DNA of 64,000 nt from Pirellulaceae bacterium (GTDB lineage Bacteria > Planctomycetota > Planctomycetia > Pirellulales > Pirellulaceae). This document shows positions 1-9,830 of the stretch, in pieces. The translations under genes were made by a program, and so were the position numbers. Below the pieces are notes generated by a model. It made no database searches. It worked only from the letters and a program-made list of their open reading frames with translations, and was not told where the DNA came from. The number at the start of each line of letters is the position of its first letter. The stretch's first letter is position 1. The stretch spans positions 1 to 64,000 of the forward strand of contig BPJU01000006.1 of NCBI GenBank assembly GCA_026004775.1. The letters run 5' to 3'.

Positions 1-218
1 CAACGGCAGGCAAAGCCGCCACGCCGACCGCCTCCAACTGGTGCATAGCTCGCGTCCGTTCCGAAAAGCGAGCCGACTCCAGCCCCTGACTCAACGCCGC
101 AAGCTGCTGCTCGCTGAGAGCCTCTACCGCCGGGCCGTCTGACCAACCAACCTGAGGTAAGGCTATCAGTTGCACCAGCAAGGCCCACGACATCGCGCAT
201 CTCATCATGCCCACCATC
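1..218 (-). CDS. Secreted HEAT-like repeat protein, 5' part only
   Basis: The reading frame is open on the minus strand from a start near 218 (alternatives at 209 and 206) to the window edge, so only about 70 N-terminal residues are visible. They begin with a short hydrophobic stretch (SWALLVQLIALP) that looks like a signal peptide. A helical segment follows (LESARFSERTRAMHQLEAVG, then VAALPAV), which resembles the start of the HEAT/armadillo-type repeats common in planctomycete secreted proteins. The function is unknown. The family assignment is inference from this short stretch and the start codon is not settled. Confidence 0.55.
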
Positions 219-387
219 CCCAGTCCACAACCGCCGATGACCGGCTTCCATCAGACAAACCGGCTATGGGGTGACCGAAGCGCATCGAGCCAAAGTCCTG
301 TCCGAAACCAGGCGCGCATCCTGCCACCAGCAGCGGCGGTCTTTTCGACAGCTGGTCACCGTCTTTGACCATTTTATATGAAGAAGC

Positions 388-1788
388 TCACGCAAGGGCA
401 AACCGCTGGCCGTATTCAGGCACGGAAACAGCCCAGTTCCATTTGTTGCGAATCAGTTCGGCAAAACCAAGAGATACTTTTTCTTCGCCGTGCGTCAGGA
501 AGGTGCGGGTCGGGGCGTGCTCGAAAGCTCCCAGCCAATCGAGCAATCCTTGCTGGTCGGCGTGAGCGGAAAACCCGGTGATCTCGGCCACCTCACAGCG
601 CACGCGATACTGCCGTCCATGGATCCGCACCTCAGGTTCCCGCTCCAATATCCGCCGGCCCAGAGTGCCATGCGCTTGGAAGCCGACGAATACCACCGTA
701 TTGCGGTCATCTTCCAGAGCAGCGCGCAGATGGTGTTTGATTCGCCCTTCCGTACACATTCCTGACGTCGAGAGAATGATGCACGGCCCGCGCTGTTCGT
801 TGATCTGCTTCGATTCCTCCACCGTCCGCGTAAAATGGAGACCTTCGAATTGCCACGGCGGGCGGCGGTCCAACAAACGTTGCCACGTCTGCTGGTCGAA
901 ACAATCCGGAAATTGCCGGAAGACCTCGGTGATGTCCGCCGCCATGGGACTGTCCACAAAAACCGGCGTCTTGCGGATACGCCCCGTTTGGACCAGGTCA
1001 CTGATGTGATAAAGCAGTTCCTGAGTGCGTTCCAACGCAAAAGTGGGTATTACCACTCTGCCACCGCGAGCCAGCGTGCGGGATATCACATCTGCCAATT
1101 GGTCCACCACCGGCCTGGATCGCTCGTGCAATCGGTCCCCATACGTCGATTCCATTACTACGTAATCGGCCTCGCGCAGAAAATCCGGATCGCGAATGAT
1201 CGGCTTGTTTTTCTGCCCCAAGTCGCCGGAGAAGACCAGTTTCTTTTCTGTTTCTCCCATCGGGTAACGGAACTCCAGAATGGCCGATCCCAGGACGTGG
1301 CCCGCATCGTGGAAGGTGACTTCCAGATCCGGGGCCACCGTGATGGGCTGCCGATACGGTACGGAACGGAATTGTCGCAGCGCCTGCTCGGCATCTTCAT
1401 CGGTATAGAGCGGCACCTCTGGATACTTGCCGCGACGTCCTTCCCGTTCATGTCTTTTCTTTTTGTAAGCCGCGTCTTCCATTTGGATTTTGGCGGCGTC
1501 CAGTAACATGATCCGGGCCAGCGCCGTGCTGGCAGCCGTAGCATAGATCGGCCCGTCAAAGCCCTGCTGCACCAGCCGCGGCAGCCACCCGCAATGGTCG
1601 ATGTGCACGTGCGTCAACACGACGGCCGTCACCTTATCCACCGGTACCGGGCAGGGCGCCCAATTCCGCTCCAAATACTCGCGCTCTTGAAACAACCCGC
1701 AATCGACCATCACATACTCGCCGTCCCGCTCGATCGCATAACGGCTCCCAGTGACCTGGCGGTTGGCACCCAAGAAATGCAGTCGCAC
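388..1788 (-). CDS. Beta-CASP metallo-beta-lactamase-fold RNA-processing hydrolase
   Basis: A 466-residue metallo-beta-lactamase protein of the beta-CASP group, which contains CPSF-73/Ysh1-like endo- and exoribonucleases. The zinc-binding motif HVHIDH lies at residues 60-65. Further family signatures are DAGHVLGSA, the beta-CASP stretch with STSGMCTEGR, GFSAHAD and the final THGE. The frame is open upstream to 1872, but I chose the GTG at 1788 because an AAGGAG ribosome site (1797-1802) sits 8 bases before it and the protein then begins directly with the family's typical VRLHFLGA strand. It is probably cytoplasmic. The substrate cannot be told from sequence; RNA is the expectation for the family. 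It is divergent from the next gene across about 340 bp. Confidence 0.9.
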   Translation of the reverse strand: MRLHFLGANRQVTGSRYAIERDGEYVMVDCGLFQEREYLERNWAPCPVPVDKVTAVVLTHVHIDHCGWLPRLVQQGFDGPIYATAASTALARIMLLDAAKIQMEDAAYKKKRHEREGRRGKYPEVPLYTDEDAEQALRQFRSVPYRQPITVAPDLEVTFHDAGHVLGSAILEFRYPMGETEKKLVFSGDLGQKNKPIIRDPDFLREADYVVMESTYGDRLHERSRPVVDQLADVISRTLARGGRVVIPTFALERTQELLYHISDLVQTGRIRKTPVFVDSPMAADITEVFRQFPDCFDQQTWQRLLDRRPPWQFEGLHFTRTVEESKQINEQRGPCIILSTSGMCTEGRIKHHLRAALEDDRNTVVFVGFQAHGTLGRRILEREPEVRIHGRQYRVRCEVAEITGFSAHADQQGLLDWLGAFEHAPTRTFLTHGEEKVSLGFAELIRNKWNWAVSVPEYGQRFALA

Positions 1789-2126
1789 GGAGTGGCTCCT
1801 TGCCGTCCAGCAAACAGAATACCCACGAACACTTGGCCCTATTCTAACTGTTACCCGTTTCGGGTACGACACGGATCATCGCCCAGCTTTCCGATTCCCC
1901 GCCAAACGACGAGCATCGCCGCTCTGATCTGCCCACGTAGGGCAGCCGGGCAAGAGGGCCGATCCAGACTTGTTGTGAGGCACTAGCCTGCTATGCAAAT
2001 TTTGAGTAAAACCCCCAAGATCCGGGTTGCGGAGGATTTGAGGGGGAAAAGAGCGGCCGAGCCATGCCCCTTGGCCCACTTCCGGCATTCCCTTTCGACC
2101 CGTAGAAAACCACGCGTCAGGTCGCC

Positions 2127-3407
2127 ATGAATCGAGCTTCGGACATAGTCGTTACCGGAATCGGCGTCGTCAGCCCGTTGGGGATCGGCAGTGATGCGTT
2201 CTGGGTGTCGCTGCGGGACGGATGCAGTGCTGTCGTCCGGCTGACCGAATACGCGGACGGTGCTCTGCCCGTTCCGATCGGGGCGCCGATCCAAGACTTC
2301 GATCCGAAGCATTATGTGGTGCCCCGCAAAAGCATCAAGGTGATGAGTCGCGAGATACAGATGGGCTTTGCTGCGGCTCGGCTGGCGGTAACGGATGCAC
2401 GGTTGGCACCCGATTCGATCGATCCGGATCGAGTCGGCGTGACGTTTGGGTGCGATATGCTGTATTGCGACCTGCGGGAGATGGCTGACGCGTTCGGCGC
2501 TTGTCTGGTGGACGGTCAGTTTTCGTTCGAACGCTGGGGACCTTGCGGCATGCAGCGGCTTTACCCGCTGTGGCTTCTGATGTATTTGCCCAATATGGCC
2601 GCCTGCCATTTGGCGATCAGTTTTGACGCGCGTGGCCCGAACAACACGATTACCGCCGGTGATGCCTCGGCATTACTGGCGATTATCGAAGGCATTATGT
2701 ATTTGCAACGAGGGTGGGTTGATGTGATGGTGGTGGGCGGAACGGGTACCCGTTTGAATCCAACTCAGTTGGCTTACCGCAGCGACTCGCCACTGTCGCA
2801 TCGCATCGACGATCCTGCCGGAGCCTGCCGGCCGTTTGACCGGGATCGCGACGGGATGGTCAACGGGGAAGGGGCTGGCGCCTTTGTATTGGAAACGCGG
2901 TCCCATGCCGAAGCGCGCGGTGCTCCGATCCGCGCGGTGATTCGAGGCTGGGGGCAGGGCTTCAACGCCAACCAGCACGGGTGGCTCCACGACGGCCGCG
3001 GTATCGAATCAGCCATCCGGGCGGCCTTGCAAACGGCCAACTATCGGCCGGATGCCGTCGGACACGTCAACGCACACGGCGCGGCCACTCGTGACGACGA
3101 CCGCTCCGAAGCCGCGGCGATCCGCCGAGTCCTCGGCGATGTACCCGTGACCGCCCTGAAAAGCTATTTCGGCAACCTGGGCGCAGGCAGCGGAGCCGTC
3201 GAAATGGCCGCCAGCCTGCTGGCTTTCCAGCACCGGGCCGTTCCACCAACACGCAACTACCAAACGCCGGACCCGGAATGCCCGGTAAACGTCATCACCG
3301 ATCGGTTCCTCACCTCACCGCCGGCGACCGGCTCGGCACTTGTACTCAGTCACTCCAGTACCGGGCAAACCGCAGCACTCCTGGTGGAAAATCCGGTGCA
3401 GGATTGA
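2127..3407 (+). CDS. Beta-ketoacyl synthase (FabF-like) homologue lacking catalytic residues
   Basis: A 426-residue thiolase-fold protein of FabF/KASII length and layout (VVTGIGVVSPLG at the N-terminus). The active-site cysteine of the TACAT motif is replaced: the equivalent segment reads TITAGDAS, with Gly178 at the cysteine position. The first catalytic histidine is kept (NAHGAATR, His317) and the lysine is kept (LKSYFGN, Lys345), but the second histidine is Asn350. The C-terminal GFGG gating loop is also gone (SHSSTGQTA). It therefore cannot work as a normal condensing enzyme. It may be a chain-length-factor-like partner, a decarboxylase or a binding protein, which is inference. It stands alone, with no other fatty-acid genes beside it, and faces the transaldolase gene tail to tail. 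Confidence 0.85.
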   Translation: MNRASDIVVTGIGVVSPLGIGSDAFWVSLRDGCSAVVRLTEYADGALPVPIGAPIQDFDPKHYVVPRKSIKVMSREIQMGFAAARLAVTDARLAPDSIDPDRVGVTFGCDMLYCDLREMADAFGACLVDGQFSFERWGPCGMQRLYPLWLLMYLPNMAACHLAISFDARGPNNTITAGDASALLAIIEGIMYLQRGWVDVMVVGGTGTRLNPTQLAYRSDSPLSHRIDDPAGACRPFDRDRDGMVNGEGAGAFVLETRSHAEARGAPIRAVIRGWGQGFNANQHGWLHDGRGIESAIRAALQTANYRPDAVGHVNAHGAATRDDDRSEAAAIRRVLGDVPVTALKSYFGNLGAGSGAVEMAASLLAFQHRAVPPTRNYQTPDPECPVNVITDRFLTSPPATGSALVLSHSSTGQTAALLVENPVQD

Positions 3408-3420
3408 TCAGACGCGAGCC

Positions 3421-3435
3421 GAGCCGGCGCGGCTC
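3421..3435. terminator. Hairpin between convergent genes
   Basis: Six-base-pair GC stem (GAGCCG / CGGCTC, loop GCG) in the 70-base gap between the ketosynthase-like and transaldolase stop codons. There is no T-tract, so termination is only a suggestion from position. Confidence 0.3.
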
Positions 3436-3478
3436 GAAGACCCCGATGCTCCGAGGTCACGCGCAGCAGCACGCCGCC

Positions 3479-4534
3479 CTAGCCTTGGGCGGCCAGAGCC
3501 TGCCGCTTCTGGCCGATCAGCTTTAACAGCGCTTTGTGCGGTTCGGCGAATTTCTTGATTCCCTCTTCCATCAGATCGGCCTCCAACCGATCCCAATCCA
3601 CCACGCGATCAATTTCCTCAACCACTTGCGGTGGTGGCAACTGATCGACGCGCCGCTCGAACTTCCTACCGGATTCGTAGACCGCCCGATTCGTATCGGG
3701 AGGGTTGGTTTGGATATCCCCACCGGCAAACGCCTCCACGTACTTCCACGGCGGATCGGACGGATTTTTTACGCCGGTACTGGCGAAGACGATTTCTTGT
3801 TTGAGAGGAGTCGGGTGCTGGCTCCAAAACTCCTGGTTGAGTTTCCAGATGCGTTTGGCATTGAGTATGCCGACTTGGCCTTGCGCATCGGGGGATAGTT
3901 GTGGATAGGCCTTCAACGTATAGACGTCCAGTCGTGATACGAAAATGCTGTAGACGCTCTTGAATTTGCTTAAATCGCCGAGCCGCTGGGCGCCGCGCCA
4001 AATAGCGTCACGCGCAGCACGATATTGGCGTTCCGAAAAGATCAAAGTTACATTCAGCGGCACGCCGCCGGCAGCCAGTTCTTCCAAAGCTTCCAGGCCG
4101 GCGGGCGTCGCAGGGACCTTGATCAGACGGTTGCGGTGTCCCTGGGACCAGCGCTTGGCAAGCTCTACGTATCGCCTTACCCTTTCCTGGAAGGGCGGCG
4201 CGCATGCGGGGTCTTCCAGCAACGGATCCACTTCGAAACTCACATATCCGTCGTCACCCTGCGTCTGTTGCCAGACCGGCAAGAAGACCTGTTGCGCCGC
4301 CTTCACCAGTTCGTCGGTCATCTGCCAGGCAATATCTTCATCGCTCAGACCTCGATCTAAGAGCGTCGCCAACCGATCATCGAAACGCCCGGTGCGCAAC
4401 AGGTCAGCCACGATGATTGGGTTGGAAGTGGCTCCCGTGGCCCCCCAACGTCGATTCTGCTCCACCAAGTCCGGGTCGATCGAGTCGAGCCATAACTTCG
4501 TACCACACGCAAGCAGACTATCCAACGGATTCAT
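3479..4534 (-). CDS. tal: Transaldolase
   Basis: A 351-residue transaldolase of the long (Tal/Tal-Pgi) subfamily. It transfers a dihydroxyacetone unit between sugar phosphates in the non-oxidative pentose phosphate pathway, in the cytoplasm. The Schiff-base lysine lies in [10 protein letters not shown] (about residue 139). The N-terminal [11 protein letters not shown] corresponds to the family's substrate-binding T-S-N-P motif. The frame continues upstream to 4594, but the ATG at 4534 is preceded by a strong AAAGGAGGAAAG ribosome site and starts the protein (MNPLDSLLA) at the usual place. No pentose-phosphate partner is adjacent. Confidence 0.93.
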   Translation of the reverse strand: MNPLDSLLACGTKLWLDSIDPDLVEQNRRWGATGATSNPIIVADLLRTGRFDDRLATLLDRGLSDEDIAWQMTDELVKAAQQVFLPVWQQTQGDDGYVSFEVDPLLEDPACAPPFQERVRRYVELAKRWSQGHRNRLIKVPATPAGLEALEELAAGGVPLNVTLIFSERQYRAARDAIWRGAQRLGDLSKFKSVYSIFVSRLDVYTLKAYPQLSPDAQGQVGILNAKRIWKLNQEFWSQHPTPLKQEIVFASTGVKNPSDPPWKYVEAFAGGDIQTNPPDTNRAVYESGRKFERRVDQLPPPQVVEEIDRVVDWDRLEADLMEEGIKKFAEPHKALLKLIGQKRQALAAQG

Positions 4535-5291
4535 TGCCAGACTTTCCTCCTTTAAATACCCTCGCAACTGGAGGCGGCGCTCAAGGATGCACATCCCAAA
4601 AGAAGTACCTCATCTTGTCCTTGCTGCGGCACTCACCTCCTTGCCCAGAGGAGACCGCTCATTAACGCGTCTGCGCACTACTTATAGTAAACAAAGCTTG
4701 CATGGATTGCCAGGGGCAATCGATTGTCAAGGGACCAGCGAAACGGAGGCTCGCCTGGCAGTGGCGAAAATCCGCTCAAAAGCTTCGAATCGCCGAATGA
4801 GGCGAACGTTGTGGAAGGGGCCAGGCGGGCGACCATGCGATTGGTCTCTCGTTTTTCCGCCGCGACCTGGCTCGGTTCGCAGGCACGGCTGCGCGTTGAG
4901 GAGGCAGGCAGCAGCGTTTCCCGGCTTCCCCTAGCTGCCGATTTTGCCCTTGTAGGGTCGTAAGACAAGATCATCGGCCCGAAAGCTTCGTATTTCGATC
5001 AACGGCACAGTGTGTGCTGTTTTTGGTGGACCAAGAGGTTTTTGCGCGAGAGGTGTCCTGCTCGACGGAAAAGGAAGCCAGTTACCATGTCGCCAGCAGT
5101 TATCTACTCATACTCACCACGTGCAGTCCTGACACACAGCAAGCTTTGCTCTGAAAGCTGCGTCAGGGAGCCACCTTTTTGTGTAATTATTTATAGATTC
5201 TGAACCTGTTTTTCGGATAAGCGGTGAAACTAGCGATGAACGGGCGGAGCTGTCTTGTACTGACAGATGCAAACCAAAGGAGGCAAGTGGC
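4535..5291. other. Intergenic region, no gene seen
   Basis: 757 bases between the divergently transcribed transaldolase and phosphatase genes. Open frames here lack ribosome sites and protein-like composition. An AT-rich stretch at about 5178-5203 (with TTATAGAT) could contain a promoter for the phosphatase, but I cannot define its -35 element. Confidence 0.4.
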
Positions 5292-6119
5292 ATGATGGGC
5301 TTCTTGGTGGACATGGACGGGGTGATTTACCGGGGGAATGAAATGGTTCCCGGTGCGGATCGGTTTATCAAGACACTCCAGTGGCACCAGATTCCGTTTT
5401 TGTTTTTAACCAATAACAGCCAGCGGACACGGCGTGATGTGGCGATGAAATTGAGTTACCTTGGTATCGAGATTCGCGAGCAGGACGTTTTTACCTGCGC
5501 GATGGCCACCGCCCGATTCCTGGCTCGTCAAAAGCCGCGAGGTACCGCGTTTGTTATCGGCGAGGGGGGGCTGCTGGCGGCGCTGCACTTGAACGGCTAC
5601 GCCGTAGTGGATGAGTCACCCGACTATGTCGTGGTGGGTGAAGGCCGCACCGTCAACTTCGAGATGCTCGAAAAGGCCGTCACTTTCATCAAGAACGGCG
5701 CAAGGCTGGTCGCTACCAATCTGGACCCGCTGTGTCCCACTCGGCACGGAGTACGTCCCGGGTGCGGTGCGCTGGTGGCGATGTTGGAGGCCGCCACCGG
5801 AGTCAAGGCTTTCAGCGTCGGCAAGCCGAGTCCCGTCATGCTGCGTGCAGCCCGCAAGGAGATCGGTCTGTCAACAGCTCAGACCATCATGATCGGGGAC
5901 ACGATGGAAACGGACATTCTGGGGGGCGTGCAACTGGGATTCAAAACGCTGCTGGTGCTCACCGGGAACACCCGCCGTACTGACGTTGACCGGTATGCCT
6001 ATCAACCGGACCGGATTTTCGAGTCGATAGCTGAAATCGACCCCATTGAGCTGATCAAGGAATTTGAAACCCACGCCGATCCACGAGAAACGGAGATGGC
6101 TTTGGTGACCGACGAATAA
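5292..6119 (+). CDS. HAD-superfamily phosphatase, NagD/PGP-like
   Basis: A 275-residue haloacid dehalogenase of the NagD (class IIA) group, which contains UMP/ribonucleotide and 4-nitrophenyl phosphatases. Motif I is VDMDGVIYRG with nucleophile Asp7 and acid Asp9; motif II is FLTNNSQ; motif III is the lysine in SVGKPSP; motif IV is MIGDTMETDILGG. The class IIA cap lies between motifs II and III. An AAAGGAGG ribosome site ends 11 bases before the ATG at 5292; a second ATG follows immediately. The substrate is not predictable. It appears to be a single-gene unit. Confidence 0.9.
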   Translation: MMGFLVDMDGVIYRGNEMVPGADRFIKTLQWHQIPFLFLTNNSQRTRRDVAMKLSYLGIEIREQDVFTCAMATARFLARQKPRGTAFVIGEGGLLAALHLNGYAVVDESPDYVVVGEGRTVNFEMLEKAVTFIKNGARLVATNLDPLCPTRHGVRPGCGALVAMLEAATGVKAFSVGKPSPVMLRAARKEIGLSTAQTIMIGDTMETDILGGVQLGFKTLLVLTGNTRRTDVDRYAYQPDRIFESIAEIDPIELIKEFETHADPRETEMALVTDE

Positions 6120-6489
6120 TCTCCAGCCGGCTTTCAGTAAGCGCCGGACGAAAAAAAGAAGTTCGCTCGCTCGTCAAAACCGTTACATCCGCTACCGTCT
6201 GACCTGCTTCGTTTTTGGGGGGCGCCAATCCGAGGCCTTTGGCCCGGCAGCGCTTCGCGTCGTGCGTACGATTCCTACGATAAGCCGGTCATCTCACAAC
6301 GGTAATTCCCAGGGCAACGGATGTTTGTTTCGTTCTGTCCAGGTAAATACCACTGCGAGGCCCGCCGGTACTGAACCAGAGGGAACCGGGTGGACGAAAT
6401 ACGAATCAGGACCGACTACGGCCGAAGTTGACGGACAGGGTCAGCATGGAGGCACCGGGTGAGGGCAAAGCTCCTGGCCGGGACCCGGA
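6120..6489. other. Intergenic region upstream of ftsK, no gene seen
   Basis: 370 bases with no credible coding frame. A weak inverted repeat (CCGGC / GCCGG, 6126-6146) follows the phosphatase stop and is followed by an A-run rather than a T-run, so it is not a normal terminator for the plus-strand gene. Confidence 0.35.
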
Positions 6490-9378
6490 ATGGTTGGCAG
6501 ACGGGTGCACTCCATGCAAGACACCGAGCGGTTGCGACGCGATCTGGTGGCGCTGGGCATAGCGGCGCTGGCGGTTTTTATTGCTGTCAGCCTGGCGACG
6601 TATGACCCGGCGGACCCGCTGGTTTTTGCACTGCCGCCGTGGAACCGATTCTATCAGCCCGACATTCTTTGCTATCCAATCCACGAGCACCCGCGAAACG
6701 CATGTGGCTACTGGGGGGCGATGGCTGCCCATGTGGCATTCCAGGCGCTGGGACTATCGGCCTGGTATGGCTGGCTGGCTCTTACGGTTTTTGCCATCCG
6801 GCAATTGCTGCGCCGACCTGTTTCGCTGCTCGTGGTCCGGCTGGCGGGTGTAGTGCTGACCATGACCGGATTGTGTGCCGCCTTGGCGGCCGTTCGAGGA
6901 TGGTGGTCAAGCGGCCCTTGGGTCGGACCCGGCGGATATTGGGGCTTGGCAGTTAAAACCGAGCTAGAGCGACATTTCGCGCTAACCGGCTCGCTGATCG
7001 TCAGTTTCAGCCTGATCTGGGGCGGATTGCTTTTGACCTGGGATCGCATTGCCTGGCAGGCGTTCCTGGAACTTCCCCGGTGGGGGCTCAAAGTTCTGGG
7101 CGCCGTATTGGCACTATTCCGGCGGCCCTCGCCAGAGGCACGAAGGCGTACCGAAAACGCGCCGTCGCAAGCCAGGGGGCCTGCGGTACGTGTACGCGGG
7201 AGGAGTGTGGCAGGTGCCGCGATAGTTGAAGACGAGCTGGGGGACGAAACGGTCCCGGCGGAGGCTTCCCGTATAGACCACGATCCGGCGTTGAGATCGG
7301 AAGCCAGCGGAGTGGTGCTGCATGCCGATTCGCTCCAGGAATCGCCGTCTGCGGATCCTTCCGGCGTGAGTCAGGTGGGCGGACCTCGCATCAAGCGCCG
7401 CTCGGCGGGCGAGCGCGAAGAAGTGATCTCGTCACTCGACCAGGCTGTCTCCGTCGGTGTCCCGCAGGACTACCAGCTTCCCTCGCTCGATCTGTTGCTC
7501 GCCAGTGACGGAGTCGACTACGAAGCCCAGGCTCAAGAAGTACGCCGGAACGCCAAGATCCTGGAACAGACGTTCCTGGATTTTGGCTATCAAGTGAAAG
7601 TGGTCGAGATCGAAACCGGTCCGGTCATCGCTCAGTACGAAGTACAACTGGAGGCGGGGCTGCGGCTGTCGAAGATCACCAGTTTGGCCGACGACCTGGC
7701 CATCGCTTTGCGAGTGCCCAGCGTGCGGATCGTGGCTCCGATACCCGGCAAAAATACGGTGGGGATCGAGGTGCCCAATTCTGAGCGGCAGATCGTGCGA
7801 CTTCGGGAAGTGATCGAAGAGAGCGGCTCGCGGGCCGCCAAGATGCGCATTCCTCTGTTCCTCGGTAAAGACGTCTCCGGGAATCCGCTGGTTGTCGACC
7901 TGTCGACGTTGCCCCATCTTTTGATCGCTGGACGTACGGGCACGGGCAAGAGCGTTTGCTTGAACGCCATCATCTGCTCGATCCTCATGACCCGGCGCCC
8001 CGACGAAGTGCGACTGCTGCTGATTGATCCAAAGATGGTAGAGCTGAGCTGTTATGGCCGGTTGCCCCACTTGATGCATCCGGTGGTAACCGACATGCGC
8101 AAGGCCGAGGCGATACTGGCGTGGGCAGTCGAAAAAATGGAAGAGCGATATGCCCTGCTGGCGCGGGCCGGCGTGCGCCACATCAGCAGCTATAACCAGC
8201 TCTCGGAAGAGGAACTCCTCGAACGACTGGCCCCAGCCACCGACGAAGAGCGTGAGCGCATTCCCCGACGCCTGCCGTTTATCGTCATTATCGCCGACGA
8301 AATGGCTGATCTGATGATGACGGCTGGCAAGGAAGTCGAACAGCATATCATCCGCCTGGCCCAAAAAAGCCGTGCCGTCGGTATTCACCTGATTCTGGCA
8401 ACCCAAAAACCGACCGTCGATGTTATCACGGGGCTCATCAAGTCCAACCTGCCCGCACGGATTTCGTTCCAAGTCGCCAGCCGTACCGACAGCCGCGTCG
8501 TGCTGGACGAAATGGGAGCCGACAAACTTTTGGGCAACGGCGATATGCTCTTCCTGTGGCCCGGTACCAGTATGCTGATCCGCGGCCAGGGTACCTATGT
8601 GAGTGACGAAGAAATCGAACGTATTGTCAATACGGTAAGCACCGGTGAACAACAATTTGTCGACGAATTGATGTCGATCGAGATCGACACGACTGAACAA
8701 AATGGCCCCAACCGGTGGAAAGAGCGCGACGAGCTGTATGAACAAGCGATCGAGGTGGTGGTGCGCGAACAGCGCGGCAGCGTGTCGCTCTTGCAACGAG
8801 CCTTGGGGATCGGCTACGGCCGAGCCGCTCGCCTGATCGACTTCATGCAAGAGGATGGCATCGTAGGGGCATACGCCGGACAGCACGCGCGTGAAGTCCT
8901 GATTTCGATGGAGGATTGGCGCCGCATGCAGGCAAACAGGCAGGAGTCCGACCAGCCTGCCCCGGCGGCACCCCCTTCGGCTGTACATCGCATCCGCCGT
9001 TCCTCGGATGGCTGGAATACCCCCAACGAAAAGGCGGGCGATTCCGAACCCCACGGTGACTCAGACATGCCTGTGGTGACCCAACGTCTGCGTCGCACCG
9101 ACCAGTCCAACGCCGGGCGCAAAGTGGCGTTGCCGGAGGATAACGAGGCACAGCATCCAGACGATTTATTGGAGCCAAGTGAGGTAGACATCGATTCGCC
9201 CGAAGAAGTCCGTGAACCCGACTGGCCCACGACTTCGAAAGGCCGTCCGAAGCGAAAGATTTCCCCACAGCGGATGGACGTTTCTGACGATAACCGGGTG
9301 GTCGAAGAGTCGCTGAAAGATGAACCTGATTCTGGCCCCCCTGCTAGGGAAGTACCCGTTCGCCGATCAGCGCGCTAA
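6490..9378 (+). CDS. ftsK: DNA translocase FtsK/SpoIIIE
   Basis: A 962-residue membrane-anchored DNA motor that pumps chromosome ends through the division septum. The N-terminal ~200 residues carry about four hydrophobic segments. After a charged linker come the alpha/beta motor domains with Walker A (GRTGTGKSV, around residue 480), Walker B (FIVIIADEMADL, around 600) and the RAVGIHLILATQKP stretch. A gamma winged helix follows (about 750-800, GSVSLLQRALGIGYGRA), which in the family reads KOPS sites. A further ~150-residue charged, Pro/Ser-rich tail follows the gamma domain, where many FtsK proteins end. The start is uncertain: ATG at 6490 or 6514, neither with a strong ribosome site. Confidence 0.95.
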   Translation: MVGRRVHSMQDTERLRRDLVALGIAALAVFIAVSLATYDPADPLVFALPPWNRFYQPDILCYPIHEHPRNACGYWGAMAAHVAFQALGLSAWYGWLALTVFAIRQLLRRPVSLLVVRLAGVVLTMTGLCAALAAVRGWWSSGPWVGPGGYWGLAVKTELERHFALTGSLIVSFSLIWGGLLLTWDRIAWQAFLELPRWGLKVLGAVLALFRRPSPEARRRTENAPSQARGPAVRVRGRSVAGAAIVEDELGDETVPAEASRIDHDPALRSEASGVVLHADSLQESPSADPSGVSQVGGPRIKRRSAGEREEVISSLDQAVSVGVPQDYQLPSLDLLLASDGVDYEAQAQEVRRNAKILEQTFLDFGYQVKVVEIETGPVIAQYEVQLEAGLRLSKITSLADDLAIALRVPSVRIVAPIPGKNTVGIEVPNSERQIVRLREVIEESGSRAAKMRIPLFLGKDVSGNPLVVDLSTLPHLLIAGRTGTGKSVCLNAIICSILMTRRPDEVRLLLIDPKMVELSCYGRLPHLMHPVVTDMRKAEAILAWAVEKMEERYALLARAGVRHISSYNQLSEEELLERLAPATDEERERIPRRLPFIVIIADEMADLMMTAGKEVEQHIIRLAQKSRAVGIHLILATQKPTVDVITGLIKSNLPARISFQVASRTDSRVVLDEMGADKLLGNGDMLFLWPGTSMLIRGQGTYVSDEEIERIVNTVSTGEQQFVDELMSIEIDTTEQNGPNRWKERDELYEQAIEVVVREQRGSVSLLQRALGIGYGRAARLIDFMQEDGIVGAYAGQHAREVLISMEDWRRMQANRQESDQPAPAAPPSAVHRIRRSSDGWNTPNEKAGDSEPHGDSDMPVVTQRLRRTDQSNAGRKVALPEDNEAQHPDDLLEPSEVDIDSPEEVREPDWPTTSKGRPKRKISPQRMDVSDDNRVVEESLKDEPDSGPPAREVPVRRSAR

Positions 9379-9830
9379 CCTTACCGAGGCCCCCGGGTTC
9401 AGTGTCGCCTTCCGTGTGCGAAAAAAGGCAACTGCCATTGAACTGCTAATCGATTCGTCCGAACCCGTTCCCTTGGACCAAAGCCGCGGTCGGCAGCAAG
9501 ACTAGCCCCGCGATTGGAGATCTATTCATGAACGCGATGAGGCAGCCGCATTGTCTCTTCTATCCACGCTTTGGAAGCAACTCACGCTCCGTGTTAGACC
9601 ATATGTGACAATTAACCGGCTCAGTCGCGACGTGGCTCGGAAAAAATCGAAAAAAAATTTTTGTACACCTGTGACAACCGCCTGATCGTCCCGCTGGTTT
9701 TTTGGCGCTTCTCCTCGGAACAATTGCCGGTAGGGCCGGAGAAAGCGCGGGCTCGTCGAGGCGTGCTCGGCAAGCTCTGTGGAGGAAAGTTTGCGCAGAA
9801 TCCTGGGCCCAAAACAACGAGGAGTCAAGG
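9379..9830. other. Intergenic region with A/T tract
   Basis: 452 bases between ftsK and the transposase-like gene. It contains a striking A-rich then T-rich tract (9641-9664). No convincing gene: open frames here have no ribosome site, and the long frame entering from 9702 is the upstream extension of the next gene. Confidence 0.4.

Noticed and set aside
4678..4974. 98-codon minus-strand and 79-codon plus-strand frames upstream of the phosphatase
   Set aside because: They overlap each other, have no ribosome sites and show random-looking composition.
7432..9054. 540-codon open frame antisense to ftsK
   Set aside because: It mirrors a high-GC, motif-rich ftsK; its protein is His/Gln/Asp-rich with no domain or ribosome site.
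9641..9668. A/T tract as a replication origin or promoter UP element
   Set aside because: No DnaA boxes or promoter hexamers could be placed around it.
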